Assembly (NCBI GenBank): GCA_963921825.1
Contig: OY997591.1
Span: 51,667,825 to 51,731,824, forward strand
Reading direction: 5' to 3'
Source of the DNA: Erodium maritimum
Lineage: Eukaryota > Streptophyta > Magnoliopsida > Geraniales > Geraniaceae
DNA: 64,000 bases
Shown: piece after piece, positions 34,651-47,846 of the stretch
How the letters are laid out: each line of letters begins with the position of its first letter
Numbering within the stretch: position 1 is the stretch's first letter
Notes under the pieces: generated by a model
Database searches by the model: none
Seen by the model: the letters and a program-made list of their open reading frames with translations, nothing else
Told to the model about the DNA's origin: nothing
Translations under genes and position numbers: made by a program

Positions 34651-35758
34651 ATATATATATATATACACACACACACATATATATAAGTAATATAAAATAC
34701 ATATATTTATTATATAAAATACATATTACCATTTTAATACATAAAATTATATTATTTTTAAATAATATATAATTAAAAATAATAAATAAATGTAATCCGC
34801 ATAAGCCCCGCCTAGGCCCCGCCTAGCGCCTAGGGGTCCTCAACGCCCGACTAGCGCCTAGCGCCGTTTACAACCACTAGGAGGCAAAGCTTTCACCAGG
34901 GACCCCTCCTAGAGCCAGTCCCTGAATCATGGAGAATCCAAGATTCCTCTTGGCGAGACTATTTTCCAGCCCTCGCTTGGTCGTCCCGGGTAGCATCAGC
35001 AGCGGTCCTCTTGATTCTTCTAGTAGCAGTTCCTCCAACATCTATATGCCCAGGTGGAATGGGCCCTGAAACTTCAGTGACTCGGCTACTAGAGGCTCGG
35101 TCGATCACTAAATATTTCCATTTTGGGTCCACCATTCTAGGTTGGGTGTTAACCCGAGGCTCTGTATGGTTAGATACAGTGCTCGGGGAAACACATGGAC
35201 TTTTCGCTCGAGATGAGGAGCCCTTAGATATAGTGCTTGGGGAAAGCCTCCCGAGCCGTGGGGGTACGCTCCGTAACTCATTCCAATCTGTCACATACAA
35301 CTTTACCTGTTTATCCCTTTGAAACTCTAGGATAGATGTGTCATACCTTAGGGTGCCCCGTATTACCAGCTCGTAATACCGCACCATGTACCCCATTTTC
35401 CCACAGTTGAAACAAAAACTTGGGAGCTTTGTGTAGGTGAGGTCGACCTTGACGGGATCCAGGGATTCTATAAAGAGTAGCACCAGAATCTGCCTAAGGG
35501 GCGCAAAATAAGGTGCTAGTAGCGCACCCGCACGGTAACCCCCCCCCCCCCCCTCCAACACACTGTTCGCAGGGTACCTCCACACAAACTCTTAGTGCGC
35601 CCCCGATTGACTCCCCAGTATCCTTCGTTCGGACCAACGACGACAGTCCCCGGACGTGAACCCAGAGTTGTAGTCGTCCCAATGCGGGAATGTCCCGGGC
35701 ACAGGGCTCAAGATCACCGAGCAAGAGGGGGCTCCCGTCGAAGCACCAGGGCTCATTC

Positions 35759-38592
35759 TGTAAAGACCGCCCCGGTTAAAAAAAAGTTTATATTTAAAAA
35801 ATGTTCGATTGGAACGTCGTGATTGGAAAACGGGTTGAATTTTGGAACAATTGCAAAAAAAAAACAAAAAAAATGGGGAAAGCAGACCTTGACTTCGGCC
35901 CAGTCAGTCGGACTGAGCCCAAGCCCAGCACGCCAAGCCCACGCGCGCGCAAGCCAACCCCAAGCCCACTCACCTAAACCCTACTGTTCATCCTCCTTCT
36001 TCACTCAGCCGCGCGCACACCCCGAGGTGCTTCACCTTCCCTCTCTCTCGTTCTCTCAGATCTCCCTCCCTCCTCTCTCTCTCCTTCGCTCTCGCAACCA
36101 CTACCACCCTCGCCATCGCCATTCTCTGCTCTGCGTGAGAACCGGACCGCTCTGACAACGGGATCTGGACACCGCCGCTGAAACACCTCGCCCTAGCTCT
36201 TCTCTCCCGAACGCGAGCCGCGTCGGCGACAGAGGAAATCGCACGGTTCGTGCCTCCCTCACCCAGTTATTCTTCCCCGAACACGACTCACCTGAAAACC
36301 CGTCGGGACGAGCTCGATTTGGACGAGTTCAGCCGGAACGACGCCGGCAAACCCTCGCCCTCGCCAGATCTGAGACGGAGGAGGCCGTGAGTGGCACACC
36401 GACCACCGTCGTCCTCGTCCAGGTCAGGTCGGCGCTCTACCGTCGCTCCCGAGCATCACCGTGCGTCCTCCGAGCTGCCATGCCGCCGTCCGCCGCCTTG
36501 TCAAGGCCGGAAACTTTCGCCGGAGTGACCATCGAGCCAAGACTGGACTCGGGCCAGCCTGGGCCAGAGTGGGCCTCATCCAACCGAGCCTTGTGCCAGA
36601 CCGGATTCCGGTTGGGCCTTGTTTCAGGCCCAGGTCTGACTGGTCGGGTCTGGACTTGGGTCGGGGCCGGGTCTGGGTCGGGTCTGTGACCGGGTTCGGG
36701 TCGATCCTGGGTCGGGTCTGGGTTCTGGATCGGGTCGGATTCGGGTCCGGGTCGGACAGTTTAATTAATTATTTATTTAATTTAAATAATTTACAATGGA
36801 GAATTGAAAGGACCAAACTGACAAATTAGAGGACTGATTCGGACTGTACGAGACTGATTATCACCTTTACTTGTTAAAATCAGACTTTGACTTCGCCCGA
36901 GAAGACCAGAGGTAGGCCTGGACGTCAGCAGCTAGGAGACGTAGCTGTTTTTTCTGTTGAGGTAGGGAAAAGTACTAAACTTCTCTGGTAATTTAAGAAC
37001 ATTAATAGTGTGCCTATAGGATGTGATTCACTAGAATACCGCTTTTCAATTATATTAATAACCAGAAGGGTCTAGTATGCATGTAGGATGTGATTCACTA
37101 GTTAACCGCTTTCAATATCTTGGGAAATTGTCGTGCTGGTAGAATGGCCATTTCGAGCCTTAGGATTGCGTGTTGATTGTATTTACTGATGATTGTTTGC
37201 CCTTAAGGCCGATGCATGTTCCGTACTTAGGATAAGATAAGAGTCTCATTAAACTAATTGAATTATGATGATTGTAATGTAAATGGTTGATCCGTATTAT
37301 GATTTATTGATTGAGTGATCGTTTGAATGTGAATTGATTGAGCCTAAGGACATGATCGGGTGAGTGATAGACCGATGGTACGTGGTTGGTAAGTTATGCT
37401 GGTAAGCTTGGTTTGATATTGTGTGTTAGCGGTGTTGTGCTTGTTATGCTAGTGTGTGGTTCGAGTGAGTACCCGAGGTGGACATTCCGGGAAGATACCT
37501 AGTCCGATGTGCGGTTCCGGTATGGTATATGCGTGTGTACCCCGAGGTGGAGATTCCGGGAAGATACCTAGTCCGATGTGCGTTTCCGGTATGGTATATG
37601 CGTGTGTACCCCGAGGTGGACATTCCGGGAAGATACCTAGTCCGATGTGCGGTTCCGGTATGGTATATGCGTGTGTACCCCGAGGTGGACATTCCGGGAA
37701 GATACCTAGTCCGATGTGCGGTTCCGGTATGGTATATGATTATGTACCTCGATGTGCGTTTCCGGGAAGACGTCCAGGCCGATGTGCGTTTCCGGTATGA
37801 CGTATGATTGTTTACCCCGAGGGAGTAGTTCCGGGAAGATATCTAGGCCGATGTGCGTTTCCGGTATGATATGTTACTTGTTGCACCCCGATGATCTGTG
37901 GTCCTTTGGAGACATTTCCGGGACTTCCAACGATATATGTTCCTTGGGAATGTTTTCGGGAGTCCTGATGATTGTGCCTCTTTTGGACCGAGGGGCAATC
38001 TGATATGATGTACAAGTTAGTGTACGGATCAGAGTATTGGGATTTGATATTCAGTATTTCGGTATTTGTGTGTTACTTTAATCGATTCCTTTGTTACATT
38101 CGTTATCTTTCCGTTGATCTCCTTGAGTGTTACCTTCTTTAAAGTATTTCATTTCTTATTGATCTATATTTATGGCATCTTTGGGTTAATCGTACTGATT
38201 ATAAACTTTGAATAATTGTACTAATCGGGTTTTATCACCAACTGGGGGGTTTCTTTTACTTTACTACTTTTTCCTACTGAGCGTAAGCTCACCCCCTTCA
38301 TGTTTACTGTTTGTACATGTTTCCTTGGTGAGTAGACTTAGAAATTGCTTCGGGACTCGGGAGTTCCTGGAGGATCCGGGTGTCTTATTGTAGTTGGACG
38401 TACTTTCCATCTTGTATCGAACTACTTTTCTTACGCATTTGTACTGAGTATTTGCCCTATTTTTATCATAATCATTATTTGGAATTTTAAGGGTTTGGAG
38501 TTGTTTCCCAATTACTTTAACTTTATTAATGTTTTATCACTGTTCCTAGCTCACGTCTCGAGTCTGGTCAAAACCGGATTTGGGGCGTGACA
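35759..38592 (+). mobile_element. Solo LTR A (Tekay-like Ty3 family), 2.83 kb
   Basis: Starts TGTAAAGACCGCCCC and ends GGATTTGGGGCGTGACA (TG...CA), flanked by perfect 5-bp repeats CATTC (35754-35758 and 38593-38597). No internal gag-pol exists between the ends, so it is a solo LTR left by recombination between two LTRs. The 3' part has TTTCCTACTGAGCGTAAGCTCACCC (38269-38293 region), a block shared with LTRs B and C. The first 1 kb is GC-rich and promoter-like; open frames there are incidental. It is inserted in retroposon copy 2. Confidence 0.9.
37472..37885. repeat. Minisatellite, 69 bp x about 6, inside solo LTR A
   Basis: Units contain CCGAGGTGGACATTCCGGGA, then AGATACCTAGTCCGATGTGC and GGTTCCGGTATGGTATATG. 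The first four units are nearly identical at 69-base spacing (37472, 37541, 37610, 37679); the last two are diverged. Confidence 0.9.
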
Positions 38593-39106
38593 CATTCCCC
38601 CAGACCCATGATCGCTCCTCCGTCGTCCGGAAATAGAAGCCAAAGAGGTCCGGCCCGAGATCCTTGACGACATGGACCTCTGTTGCCCGACCCCATGAGG
38701 TGGTGATGATACGAAGTAGGACCTCTTTTCGAGGTGGTGTAGACGTCCACAGCTTCCCCAGCAGCCCCCATTATTATCAGGTGATTATCGTGGAGGCAGC
38801 CAGAGAGGACGGGACTACCACCTCGATCTCCTTATCGTCTTCAATAGAGCAGGATGAGAGCCCATCCTGGAGTGATTCCATTGAATCATGCAACTAGGGA
38901 TGGCAAAACGCCCCATCCCCGCCCTGCACGGGCGGATTTGGGACGAGGATTTTTTAAGCGGGGCGGGGTACAGGGCGATAAACGGGGTTTTTGGCGGGGT
39001 GCGGGGCGGGGATGGGGCAAGCACTCCCCGCCCCACGGGGCGCCCCGCCCCACACCCCGCACCATTATTTCACAATAAAATATTATAATTTATATATATA
39101 TATATA

Positions 39107-39364
39107 GGATAACAATCAGGTACAAACTTGTATCTTTCGTCAGAACGTAGAACTATCAATCTGGGCCCTTGGATCGTAGAATTAATGGCCCAGATTTAAT
39201 GCATATCTTTTAATATCTTTTTAATTAATGCATATCTTGTAATTGATTTCGTAATCAATCACCCCCCCCCCCTGAATTTCGGTGGCCATTCGATCTGAGT
39301 TATCAATGGCCCAGATTAGTTCTACGTTCTGACCCGAAATAAGGTTTGTACTTGATTGTTCCCC
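39107..39364. mobile_element. MITE with the same ends as FB-1
   Basis: Starts GGATAACAATCAGGTACAAAC and ends GTTTGTACTTGATTGTTCCCC; subterminal CAGAACGTAGAACT and AGTTCTACGTTCTGAC. These match the FB-1 ends, but the long inner arms and tandem repeat are missing, so it looks like a short deletion relative. TA repeats flank it. Confidence 0.75.
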
Positions 39365-39370
39365 TATATA

Positions 39371-39506
<136 letters not shown>

Positions 39507-40770
39507 AATTGTCTAACAATATAGTTTAAAAAAAAATTTATGTGGTCATTTTTGTAGAAATACGGTGATATAATTATATTATATATGATTAGCATTTATA
39601 TCAATATCAAATCATGACCACAACTCAAAATTCTTAAAAGTTGGAATAACAAGTTAAACTTAAAATTTCCAACGTGATGATTCTATTTGTACTATTATGA
39701 AGTCAAGTTGGGAACTCTAGGTTTTATGTTATAAGATATTTCGTTACGACATTTTCTATTATGTGTAAACTATGATATCATTTTTATGTGATGTTTATTT
39801 TATATCTATGTGGTTTTAAAATTATAAATTGACTATGCATGTTGTTTAAAATTATAGATTGAGAATTGTTATTTCAAATGTGTATTTTTTTCGGGTGATG
39901 AGAATGGGGTAAGGAATAAAATCCCCCGCGAGGCGAGAATGGGACGGGGAATAAAATCCCTATTCCCCGCCTCGTCCCCGCGGGGTCCCCGCGGGACGGG
40001 GTCAACGTGGGGATGAGGCGGGGAAGCGGGACGGAGACTGGGGTCCCCGCCCCATTGCCATCCCTCCATTCAACTCTAGTAAGGCCACGGTTGGAGGCGA
40101 TGGGGGCTTATCCAAGGACAGAGCCACCGTCCGACCACGAACCATACCAGTCGGAACAGAAAGGAGAGAGGGGATGAGTGGGATCCTATCCCGATTGGGG
40201 AGACAGCGACCCAATCCCAACGCCCCTACCACCGTCCGTGGGAGATCCATCATTGACGCCTTTCCTTGCGTCGGGTCCCGTTGAAGAGAGGGAGGATCAA
40301 CCTGAGGGAGAGAATCTCAGGGAGGGGATGGGGAGAGGGTGATGACCTGTTACGGCGGAAGAGAGGCCACCATCGAGTTGCTTGCAAGGAAGAAACGCCC
40401 TTCGGCTTCATCGGTCGCCCTCGCCGTGGCTTTGGTGTAGGTAGTGGAGCAGAGGCGCCCATAGAGAAGGGCACCACTACCATGGAAGAAGAGAGAGTCA
40501 CCGGAGCCACCAGGGTAAGGGAAGAAGCCTCGGCTAGGGATGACTTTGGCTTTCTCCAAGAGACAACATGGTCTCCGAGAGAGAGGACTGCATCGGGCGC
40601 GACGTGACGGGGCCGACAATGACTACATCAGCAACGACATCAAGCGTGTCGACGGCAGAAACAAAAGGAGGGAGCACCATGGACGTAGAGATAAGACAAT
40701 TAAGGATAGGATTTAGCTCTCGATTAGCGAGAAAGATTTTCCTTTATGGGACAACAATGGCATGCTAATT

Positions 40771-41276
40771 AGTTCTAACAAAGATGTATGACCTTATATT
40801 TTATTAATGAAAAAGGAGATAAATATCAATCCCTGTCGCGGACAAAAGTCAATTTGTAATTTATATTATCATTGATCATATTTTATCAGGGAAGTGTTTC
40901 ATATTTATAAAAATAAAAGACGAATTATATCAAACATAATGTTGATTTTGATGGAAAATACATGTGAGTTATAATGTCTAAAAAAATTTCTTCTGAAATA
41001 TCAATTTACCCTCATAAAAGTCACGGACATGATTTTCATATAAAGATGACGCACAATACGTACATGCAAATTAAGTCAAATACACCGTAAAGAAGAGATA
41101 TTTTATCAAATCTTTATTCTTCCCCCCTTTCGTCATCAAGAAGCTCGTCGAGAGGTGAGCTATGGGGTTTTTCATTTCGTGCTCGTTTTTCGATTCAACC
41201 TTTGTTTTATTTTATTTTATACTGGATTGGATGTTGTTGTTTCTATATTTTTATCAGCAATGCATATTTTAAAAGC
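40771..41276. other. Intergenic, no gene seen
   Basis: AT-rich sequence between the retroposon copy 2 region and a LINE-tail-like block. Nothing further can be supported. Confidence 0.4.
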
Positions 41277-42530
41277 TTACTTTTAAAAGAATGAAAGGGA
41301 AGAACCATGGGCAAAGCCCCTAAAACCAGGTGAACCAACTAAGTCTTGGCTTAATCAGAATGAACCAGAGGCATGAACAAACTCAGCCTCAAACCATGAG
41401 TCCCAACAATGGGAGAATATCATAACAAACAGGAAAAAGGTCTACTAACCTAGATTTAACGAACTTTAAGCACACAAAAACCGTGGTCTTAACAAACTCG
41501 GACTGAAACCTTGAATCCCAACAATGGGAGAAAACCAGAACAAAGAGAAATGAGGTATATTGACCTAGATTTAAAAACTTTAAGCACACAAAAAACGAGG
41601 TCTAATAACCCAAATTTAACAAACACGAAGCCCCAAATAACCATAGGTATGAAATACCCGAATTTAAAAAACTTGAACCACAAAAAAAAAACTCCAGACA
41701 TTAAATCCCAAACCATATTCGAACAAGTATAAAGAAATATATCTCATCTAGACCACTACCTCCTCGAGTAAAATGGGCGTCGACATGCCGACAGTCAACA
41801 CTACTGAGCGAAAGAGATATTCTGATGGTCCAAAGCCACCGTGACACTTCAACCCTAGAACTAAATCTTGACAACTTCAAAATAGGCCGAAAGACCAATA
41901 CCACCTGTCGGGGGCCAACACCACAACCGACGAGCCCCAGCCAACCAAGAGACAGGGAAATAAAGAAATCGAAATGAATCTAGATTGAGGGTAAGTGAAA
42001 ATCTTTTTACAAGAACGAAATAAGGTAAGGAAAAGAGAGGTACCTTACCAAAAAATCCAACCTTAGACTGTCAAAGAACTGATACGCCGCGAATCTGGTC
42101 GACATCCTTACCGGTCCTTTAACCCAAAAATAAAGGCATCAGACCGGTCTTGTCCGTGAACATGACCATCACCTTAGCTCGACGATAGCCGCTGGCCAAC
42201 ACCAGAAACGGCCACAAGACCCGAAAGGCCGAAAGCTCTGAGGACAACTTCATCGGTGGTGGCTTCCCAGAGGAGTTTAGATCTAGAAAAAACCATATAT
42301 GAAGCCCCCAGGAAAGAGAGTGGATGAAGACGAGCAGAATCGACTTACGGTTCCAACCAGCACCCCAATAACAACGATGTACACCACTAGTCTTGAGCAC
42401 TCGGGGTCAGAATCTTCGACGAGCAGAAGACGGAAGGGTGGAGAGAACAGAATCGTCGAGACAACCTAGAGCAACTAACCAGCCACCAGATCTACAACGA
42501 TCCACACTAGACGGTATTAAACTTACTATT
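41277..42530 (-). mobile_element. Probable 5'-truncated LINE 3' region
   Basis: On the minus strand this T-rich, weakly coding sequence resembles a LINE 3' UTR. Its left end reads (minus) CCCTTTCATTCTTTTAAAAG, a possible decayed A tail. It contains a tandem repeat. Assignment rests on overall character only. Confidence 0.35.
41376..41700. repeat. Tandem repeat, about 113-116 bp x 2.8
   Basis: Units start near 41376, 41492 and 41604. Shared words are AACAAACTCGG/AACAAACTCAG, TCCCAACAATGGGAGAA, ACCTAGATTTAA and ACTTTAAGCACACAAAAA. The third unit is partial and diverged. Confidence 0.7.
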
Positions 42531-44403
42531 GATTCTTAGCTTTTATGGCTACATCGTTATTTGACACAAAAACACTAATCCTCATTGATGGATCATGGAA
42601 AATTATCAATTTCTGGGTAAGAGAAACTACCATTGTTTTTACTATCATCACGACTCAAATGGATAAATATGTTTTTAGGCCTAACACATAAACACATAGA
42701 ATGAATCCTAGAAACGTCTAACTTATTCAGCGAGCATTGTTTGAGGATAGTCCATATGTGAAGATAGGAGGTTTAGGTTCACTTAACCTAACATCGTTAG
42801 TTCACACACAAACAACCATCACACGTTCTCCACAAACACACAACCATGGAAAACATGATTGTAAATATATTGTACAAAGGTTGAGGATACAAGTTTTTGT
42901 ACCATTATTTTTAATTGAAATAAAATACAAACCATGCATTTATATCTAGTGTTTATGTTTGCATTAGAAAGATTTAAAATACATCTCAGTTGATTCATAC
43001 CCATGTCAAAATCAAATGAAATATACTAATAGATACAATTAGACATAGGACTATTAAACTTTTCTCGGATATTTTTGGAACCATTTATAATAGCTTCCGC
43101 CACGCGTTATCCATGTAAAAGGAACCCAGATTTTGATAATTTGTTATTTTTTGAGGTCATTACGATGACGGTATTATTAGATGTTTGTCGGGCACAGTCG
43201 GAATTTGAACTTTCATCAATATAGTGATAACACATGCAATAGATGGGATTCAATTATTTCATCGATAACTATAAGGGATGGGTCACTTAACGTCTTCCAA
43301 TACATGGATAATGCGTGGCAGTTATTATATACATGATCTACTAGACATGATTCAAATTGAATGGACACAACATTATGTTTAATTTGTATAGCTACGACTT
43401 TACGTTAAATTTTAACGATCTTAATGATCATAGTTGTTATTGGATACTCGGGATCATCTTCCAAATTATACTATAACTCACAATCACTCCATCGAAACTC
43501 TGAACTCTAAAGATAATTCTTAACCATTCACATGTTGAGCTCAAGCAACACATCCCAAATGCTTGTTGCAGACATTAACGAGTTATTACAACTATTGAAA
43601 CACTTCAAAATAAAGTACAACCCATAATTGGCACCGAAACCCTTATCGCCGAAGTGGTAGTTCACCTAAAGATTATAAACATGAAAATAAACAAACGGTT
43701 AAACGAAAACACCATCCAAACAGTTAAAAAAAATCCATCATAATACATAAAAGACAATTATTTCTCTTTTAAGTGGTGCAACATATAGAAACAAATGGAA
43801 CAAAAAGAAGGTGAAACCCCAAAAAGATGTTTTCGAACGACCTTTATTGACACAAACGTGATATAATGATTTTTTTCCCCAAAATACATGGTTATACATT
43901 TCGTTTATTATCAAAAAATAGCGACTTATATTTATTCATTTTTATTTTTCCGTTACTTTGGATGGAAATGGACATGTGCTCGACACATGGTTTTTATACT
44001 TATCATAAATAGCGAAAAGGATTGATACGACGCTACTGAGCTCGGGCCGCCGGCCCATCGTTACTACACATAGTCATGTTGACACCTTATCGTTATCCAA
44101 TATACCAGTTTTGAGATAAACTGATATATTATTTAAGATATAAACAGAAAAACATTACAAAAAAGAAAAGAAAGGACAATAGAGTAAATTTATTGACAAT
44201 CTAATTATAAGTCCTTCGTCCAATTTTACAAATAAAAGTTAAGCTAACATTTTAAAACTTAATAATAAAAATAATTGAATCGTAAACTTTTGGATTAAAA
44301 CTCCATTATAAACAAATAATTATCCACCTAAACATGCTTCTTAACGAAAACAGTCGCCTCTCTCCCTTACGCAGAAAAAAAACTAACATCCCATCTCCCC
44401 TTT
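42531..44403. other. Intergenic, no gene seen
   Basis: 1.9 kb of AT-rich DNA with only short random frames. I find no RNA gene, repeat or element ends in it. Confidence 0.45.
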
Positions 44404-44937
44404 CTTTGATCTCTTGTCCGTGCCGGTGACGGTCGAGGCTCTGCCTCGGTTGTTACCGGCGGAGACCAACTTTTACGCTTTCTCCATTCTCTCGGGAGTT
44501 CTATTTCGTTGGTCATGGTTATTCGTTTTTTCGTCCGTTCGTCACATGCCCTTTTTCTGCACCCCCAGTTTTGGCTCCTTCAGTCTCTTTGTTGTACCGT
44601 ATTTCGCGGTTTATGCCAGAGAGCCTGTTGAGGCAGCCTTGGATTTATCCTCTGAGTGTGGAAGGAGCGTTGTGGAAGGAGATTCGAAGTGTTATGTGTG
44701 GGTCTTAGATTCGCCGACGTTGTTTCTTCGGATACCGATGATTAAAGTCAGATGGAGGAATATCGAGATGATCGACGTGAGTGGATCCCAAGAGACATGA
44801 TCACGTTTCTAGTTTTTTTTCTATGTTTTGTTGTTGTTGTGCTTATATGATCAACGATTGCAAATTATAAATAATCATTTGTATGTTTTTACCGAGTAAT
44901 ATATAAAATCCAACAATACTCCTTTTGTCAAAAGAAA
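44404..44937 (+). mobile_element. Possible retroposed fragment upstream of TatA
   Basis: A 128-codon frame (44414-44800) without a recognisable domain is followed by an AT-rich tail ending CTTTTGTCAAAAGAAAAAA. That tail resembles plant LINE 3' ends. It could equally be a chance frame. Confidence 0.3.
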
Positions 44938-45085
44938 AAATGATCCACCTTATTTTGTGTACCAATTTATGGATTTGGAGGCCCATAGACGGAGGCGAGC
45001 ACATCTCACTCACAAGTCACAAGGTACAGAGTGAGTGAGAGTATCTAATCCCATCTGATCCACAACCCCACACTCAGAGACCGTC

Positions 45086-47846
45086 ATGGAGATTTCCTCA
45101 TCCTTCGCGCCTTCTCTTCTTCCTTTCACTTCCCGTGCCCCCAAACCTTCTTCCCTCTCCTTCTCTACCTCCTCCAAACTTCGCAACAATGTCACCGCCA
45201 CTTTCCTCAAGAATATCGGCACCGCAAGGCCCACCGCGAGCCACCGCCCCAAGCGTCTCCGCTGCAACTGCTTGTTTGGGCTCGGCGTGCCGGAGCTCGT
45301 CGTCATCGCCGGTGTGGCTGCTCTTGTTTTCGGCCCCAAGAAGTTGCCTGAAGTCGGAAAGAGTATCGGCAAAACTGTCAAGAGCTTTCAACAGGTCTCT
45401 ACCCTTACTCGCCATTTTTTATCAATTTGTTTATTTTTTAGGGTTTTGGTTTATGAAAATTGTGATTGAGTTTAGATTTCTTCTGACACTAGAAAGGATA
45501 AGATAATGAAGAAAGGTTAGAGAATTTAATTTGCAGAAGGGTCAAGGTAGCACAAGGCCTCTGTTTGTACAGAAAACAGTAAGAGAATACATAATAACAT
45601 ATAGCTTCACGGAGGAGATAGCATGAGATAGCTGTGGGTACAGATGCAAGTGCACTTGGCAACAAGTAGTATAATTATATAAAATTGAACTCATCAGAGC
45701 AAAGTTAAGCAGCAACCAAACTAATTTCCAATCTTTTATATGAAAAGAACGTAACCTAAATTGTTAATGTAAGTTGAATGATGAAATTAGAGAGGATGCA
45801 AAATTGAAACGCTAATAGCAAGTCAAATGTTTTACCAATCTAAATAACTAATTGTAGATGTCATTGTTCCCAATCATCTCCAACTCTTTATTCAATTCCA
45901 CTCCTATTTCAACTTGTGTTTGTATCCTTAGCCCTGGGTATCTCTGTTTAGGCTCACCCAATTCATCCAAGTTAACCTAGTCTGTATTTCTGGGCAAGTA
46001 GCATCATTCAAATATATTATGCCCAACCATATCAATGGTAATGAAGGCCTTAATTGATATGTCTATCCTCTTTTTTTTCATCAGCAGATACATGTCTATC
46101 TTCCTTAGGCTTGTCAATTCCTATGTGATTTTAAGTGTTTATCCATATCGTTAGTTTTCCTTCAACAATGAAGTCAACCACAACCATTGTTGTCGGTGGG
46201 TTTTAATTATTGGGCTATAGTTTCTCTTTAGTTCTCGGTGTTCTCTCTGCCACTTTGTAGTAACATCATGCTTTCGGGTCCCTTAGAAGGCATTTCTGTC
46301 AAACACTTTTTTTTCTTTTTGTATTTGTACTGCCATGTTTGCTTGCTTGAGAGATGTTTGCTCCCTCCTTGAAAGCTTCTCTCTTTTTTAATATATTGCT
46401 TTCTTGCTGATAAAAAAATATAAATAAATCCTATGTCTAGGACAAAAATGGAGGCAAATAGTGAGTGGTTACCCAATCCAAACAAAGCATCAAACTTGAA
46501 ATCAACAAAGTAGTATACATTAACACAACTGAAGTATAACTTATGAATTTAAACGGGAAATCCAAGGTTCAAATAACACTTGCAAATATGAAATTTATCT
46601 CATTTGTGAGAATGCCTCAAGTTATCATCACAATGATGAATATCGGATGAGGGAAAGTAAATCTTGATAACAAACTAAAGCAAACAAGATTATTTAGGGG
46701 ATAAAGAATCATGTTTGCCTTGATGATTTCGGTACCCATCGATGTCAGATGTCCGATCTTCTTTCAAATTCTTCATCTCAAACTCTTTTCCGAACTAATC
46801 TTTCTGTGTTATGTGTTGCATCTGACCATTAACCTTGTCTGATATACTGATTGCTTTTTATTTCCCCAAAATAGAGCATGAAGTCACCCCATGTCTACAA
46901 GTAGAAAATATGGTATCATTTAAGGATACACTAGATCCTTGTTGAGCCAGGCCTCATTGGTTTTGGCGACTGCGTTCTGTTGCTGTAACCACCTTCATTG
47001 GTCCTTTAAGGAGTTTGCAACATTAAGAAACTTCACAAAAGATATTTCTGTCCAACTATTTGTCTATTCCTCTCGTTCTATCTTCTTTTCTGGGCTTAAC
47101 ATGTTGACACCACACATACTAGTATGCAAACCTATGCTTCCCGGAAAGACAATAGATAGCAGACATTCTAACTTTCCTTGAAAGACAATTCCTCACAAAT
47201 TTATACTATTCATCTTTGTCCACACAGAGGAAGAGCAGTAGCATTGGTTGAATTTGTGTAACTTTACATGGTACTTGAGGATACACTTAAGTTTACATTG
47301 TAATGAAAAGAATAGTAATTTTATGAATATTGTAGATGCTAGTTTGTGTCATAATCAGCTTATTTTGGAATTTCTTTTGCCATTATGTCCAGAAACCATC
47401 ACAAGATATTCTATTGCAAAGACTGTTGTCATGCCCTGTGAAATGGAAAGAAGTTGAACCTTTTGTATTGGCTTACTCATATTTGCTAAGGACAATGAGT
47501 TGCCTAAATGGAATAGTTCTCAGCACCCTTAAATTATTATTATTTTCGTTCTCATGCATGGATCCTTGGCATAGTGACCAGGGTTCAGTTCACAGTGGGG
47601 GTACAATAGCCATTATCCTTTAAAAAACATTAACTGATCGAGCAAAACCCGACAAATGAATTTTGCCACTGACATGATCATTTTATTTTCTTGGGACTCT
47701 TGCAGGCAGCTAAGGAATTTGAGTCAGAGCTGAAGAAAGAGCCGGAGTCATTGTCAGATGCTCCTGCAGAGAAACCTAGAGCAGTGAATGAAGAGGATGA
47801 ACAAGGCATAAAGATCTCTAACTCGAAAGAGAGTAGTACGGCATGA
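45086..47846 (+). CDS. TATA: Chloroplast Sec-independent translocase TatA (Tha4-type), two exons
   Basis: Thylakoid membrane subunit of the chloroplast twin-arginine (delta-pH) pathway, which exports folded proteins into the lumen; it oligomerises on the Hcf106-cpTatC receptor. Exons 45086-45394 and 47706-47846 are joined by GT-AG (CAACAG|GTCTCT, TTGCAG|GCAGCT), giving 149 residues, the normal length. Residues 1-60 are a Ser-rich, basic transit peptide. One membrane helix follows (GVPELVVIAGVAALVF, residues 67-82) with the essential Glu at 70. Next come the FGPKKLPEVGKSIGK hinge and amphipathic helix (82-96), continued by FQQ|AAKEFESELKKE across the intron, and an acidic tail. The 2.3-kb intron shows no other gene. 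No breaks were seen. The FGPKKLP hinge is shared with Hcf106/TatB, but the short length fits TatA. Confidence 0.95.

Larger units (their letters stand above)
31273..34878. mobile_element. hAT-type element with later insertions inside it
   Basis: Left end TGGTTGTAAAAATAGGCC and right end GGCGC...GTTTACAACCACT are inverted, with GC-rich GGCGCCTAGGCGC subterminal motifs on both sides. The 8-bp repeat AGGAGGCA flanks it (31265-31272 and 34879-34886), the hAT target size. Own sequence seems limited to about 31273-31716 and 34655-34878; the middle is filled by a 5'-truncated retroposon, a foldback element and a MITE. No transposase gene is visible. It was inserted into the 3' part of the minus-strand retroposon copy 2. 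Confidence 0.8.

Noticed and set aside
35823-36829. Host gene in the GC-rich part of solo LTR A
   Set aside because: The frames lie between perfect LTR ends and duplications, lack domains, and similar GC-rich frames occur in LTR C at 51.6-52.3 kb. This is LTR promoter/leader sequence.
37444-37807. Repetitive frames of YTRIYHTG or VWYMRVYPEV type and a CRISPR-like regular array
   Set aside because: The array is a 69-bp minisatellite without distinct spacers, in a plant LTR; the frames are incidental.
44414-44800. 128-codon plus-strand frame as a host gene
   Set aside because: No domain, no splice partner, and it is followed by a LINE-like tail; kept only as a possible retroposed fragment.
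45010-45506. Other-frame and antisense frames over TatA exon 1
   Set aside because: Only the frame from 45086 carries the transit peptide, membrane helix and FGPKKLP hinge, with a matching second exon.
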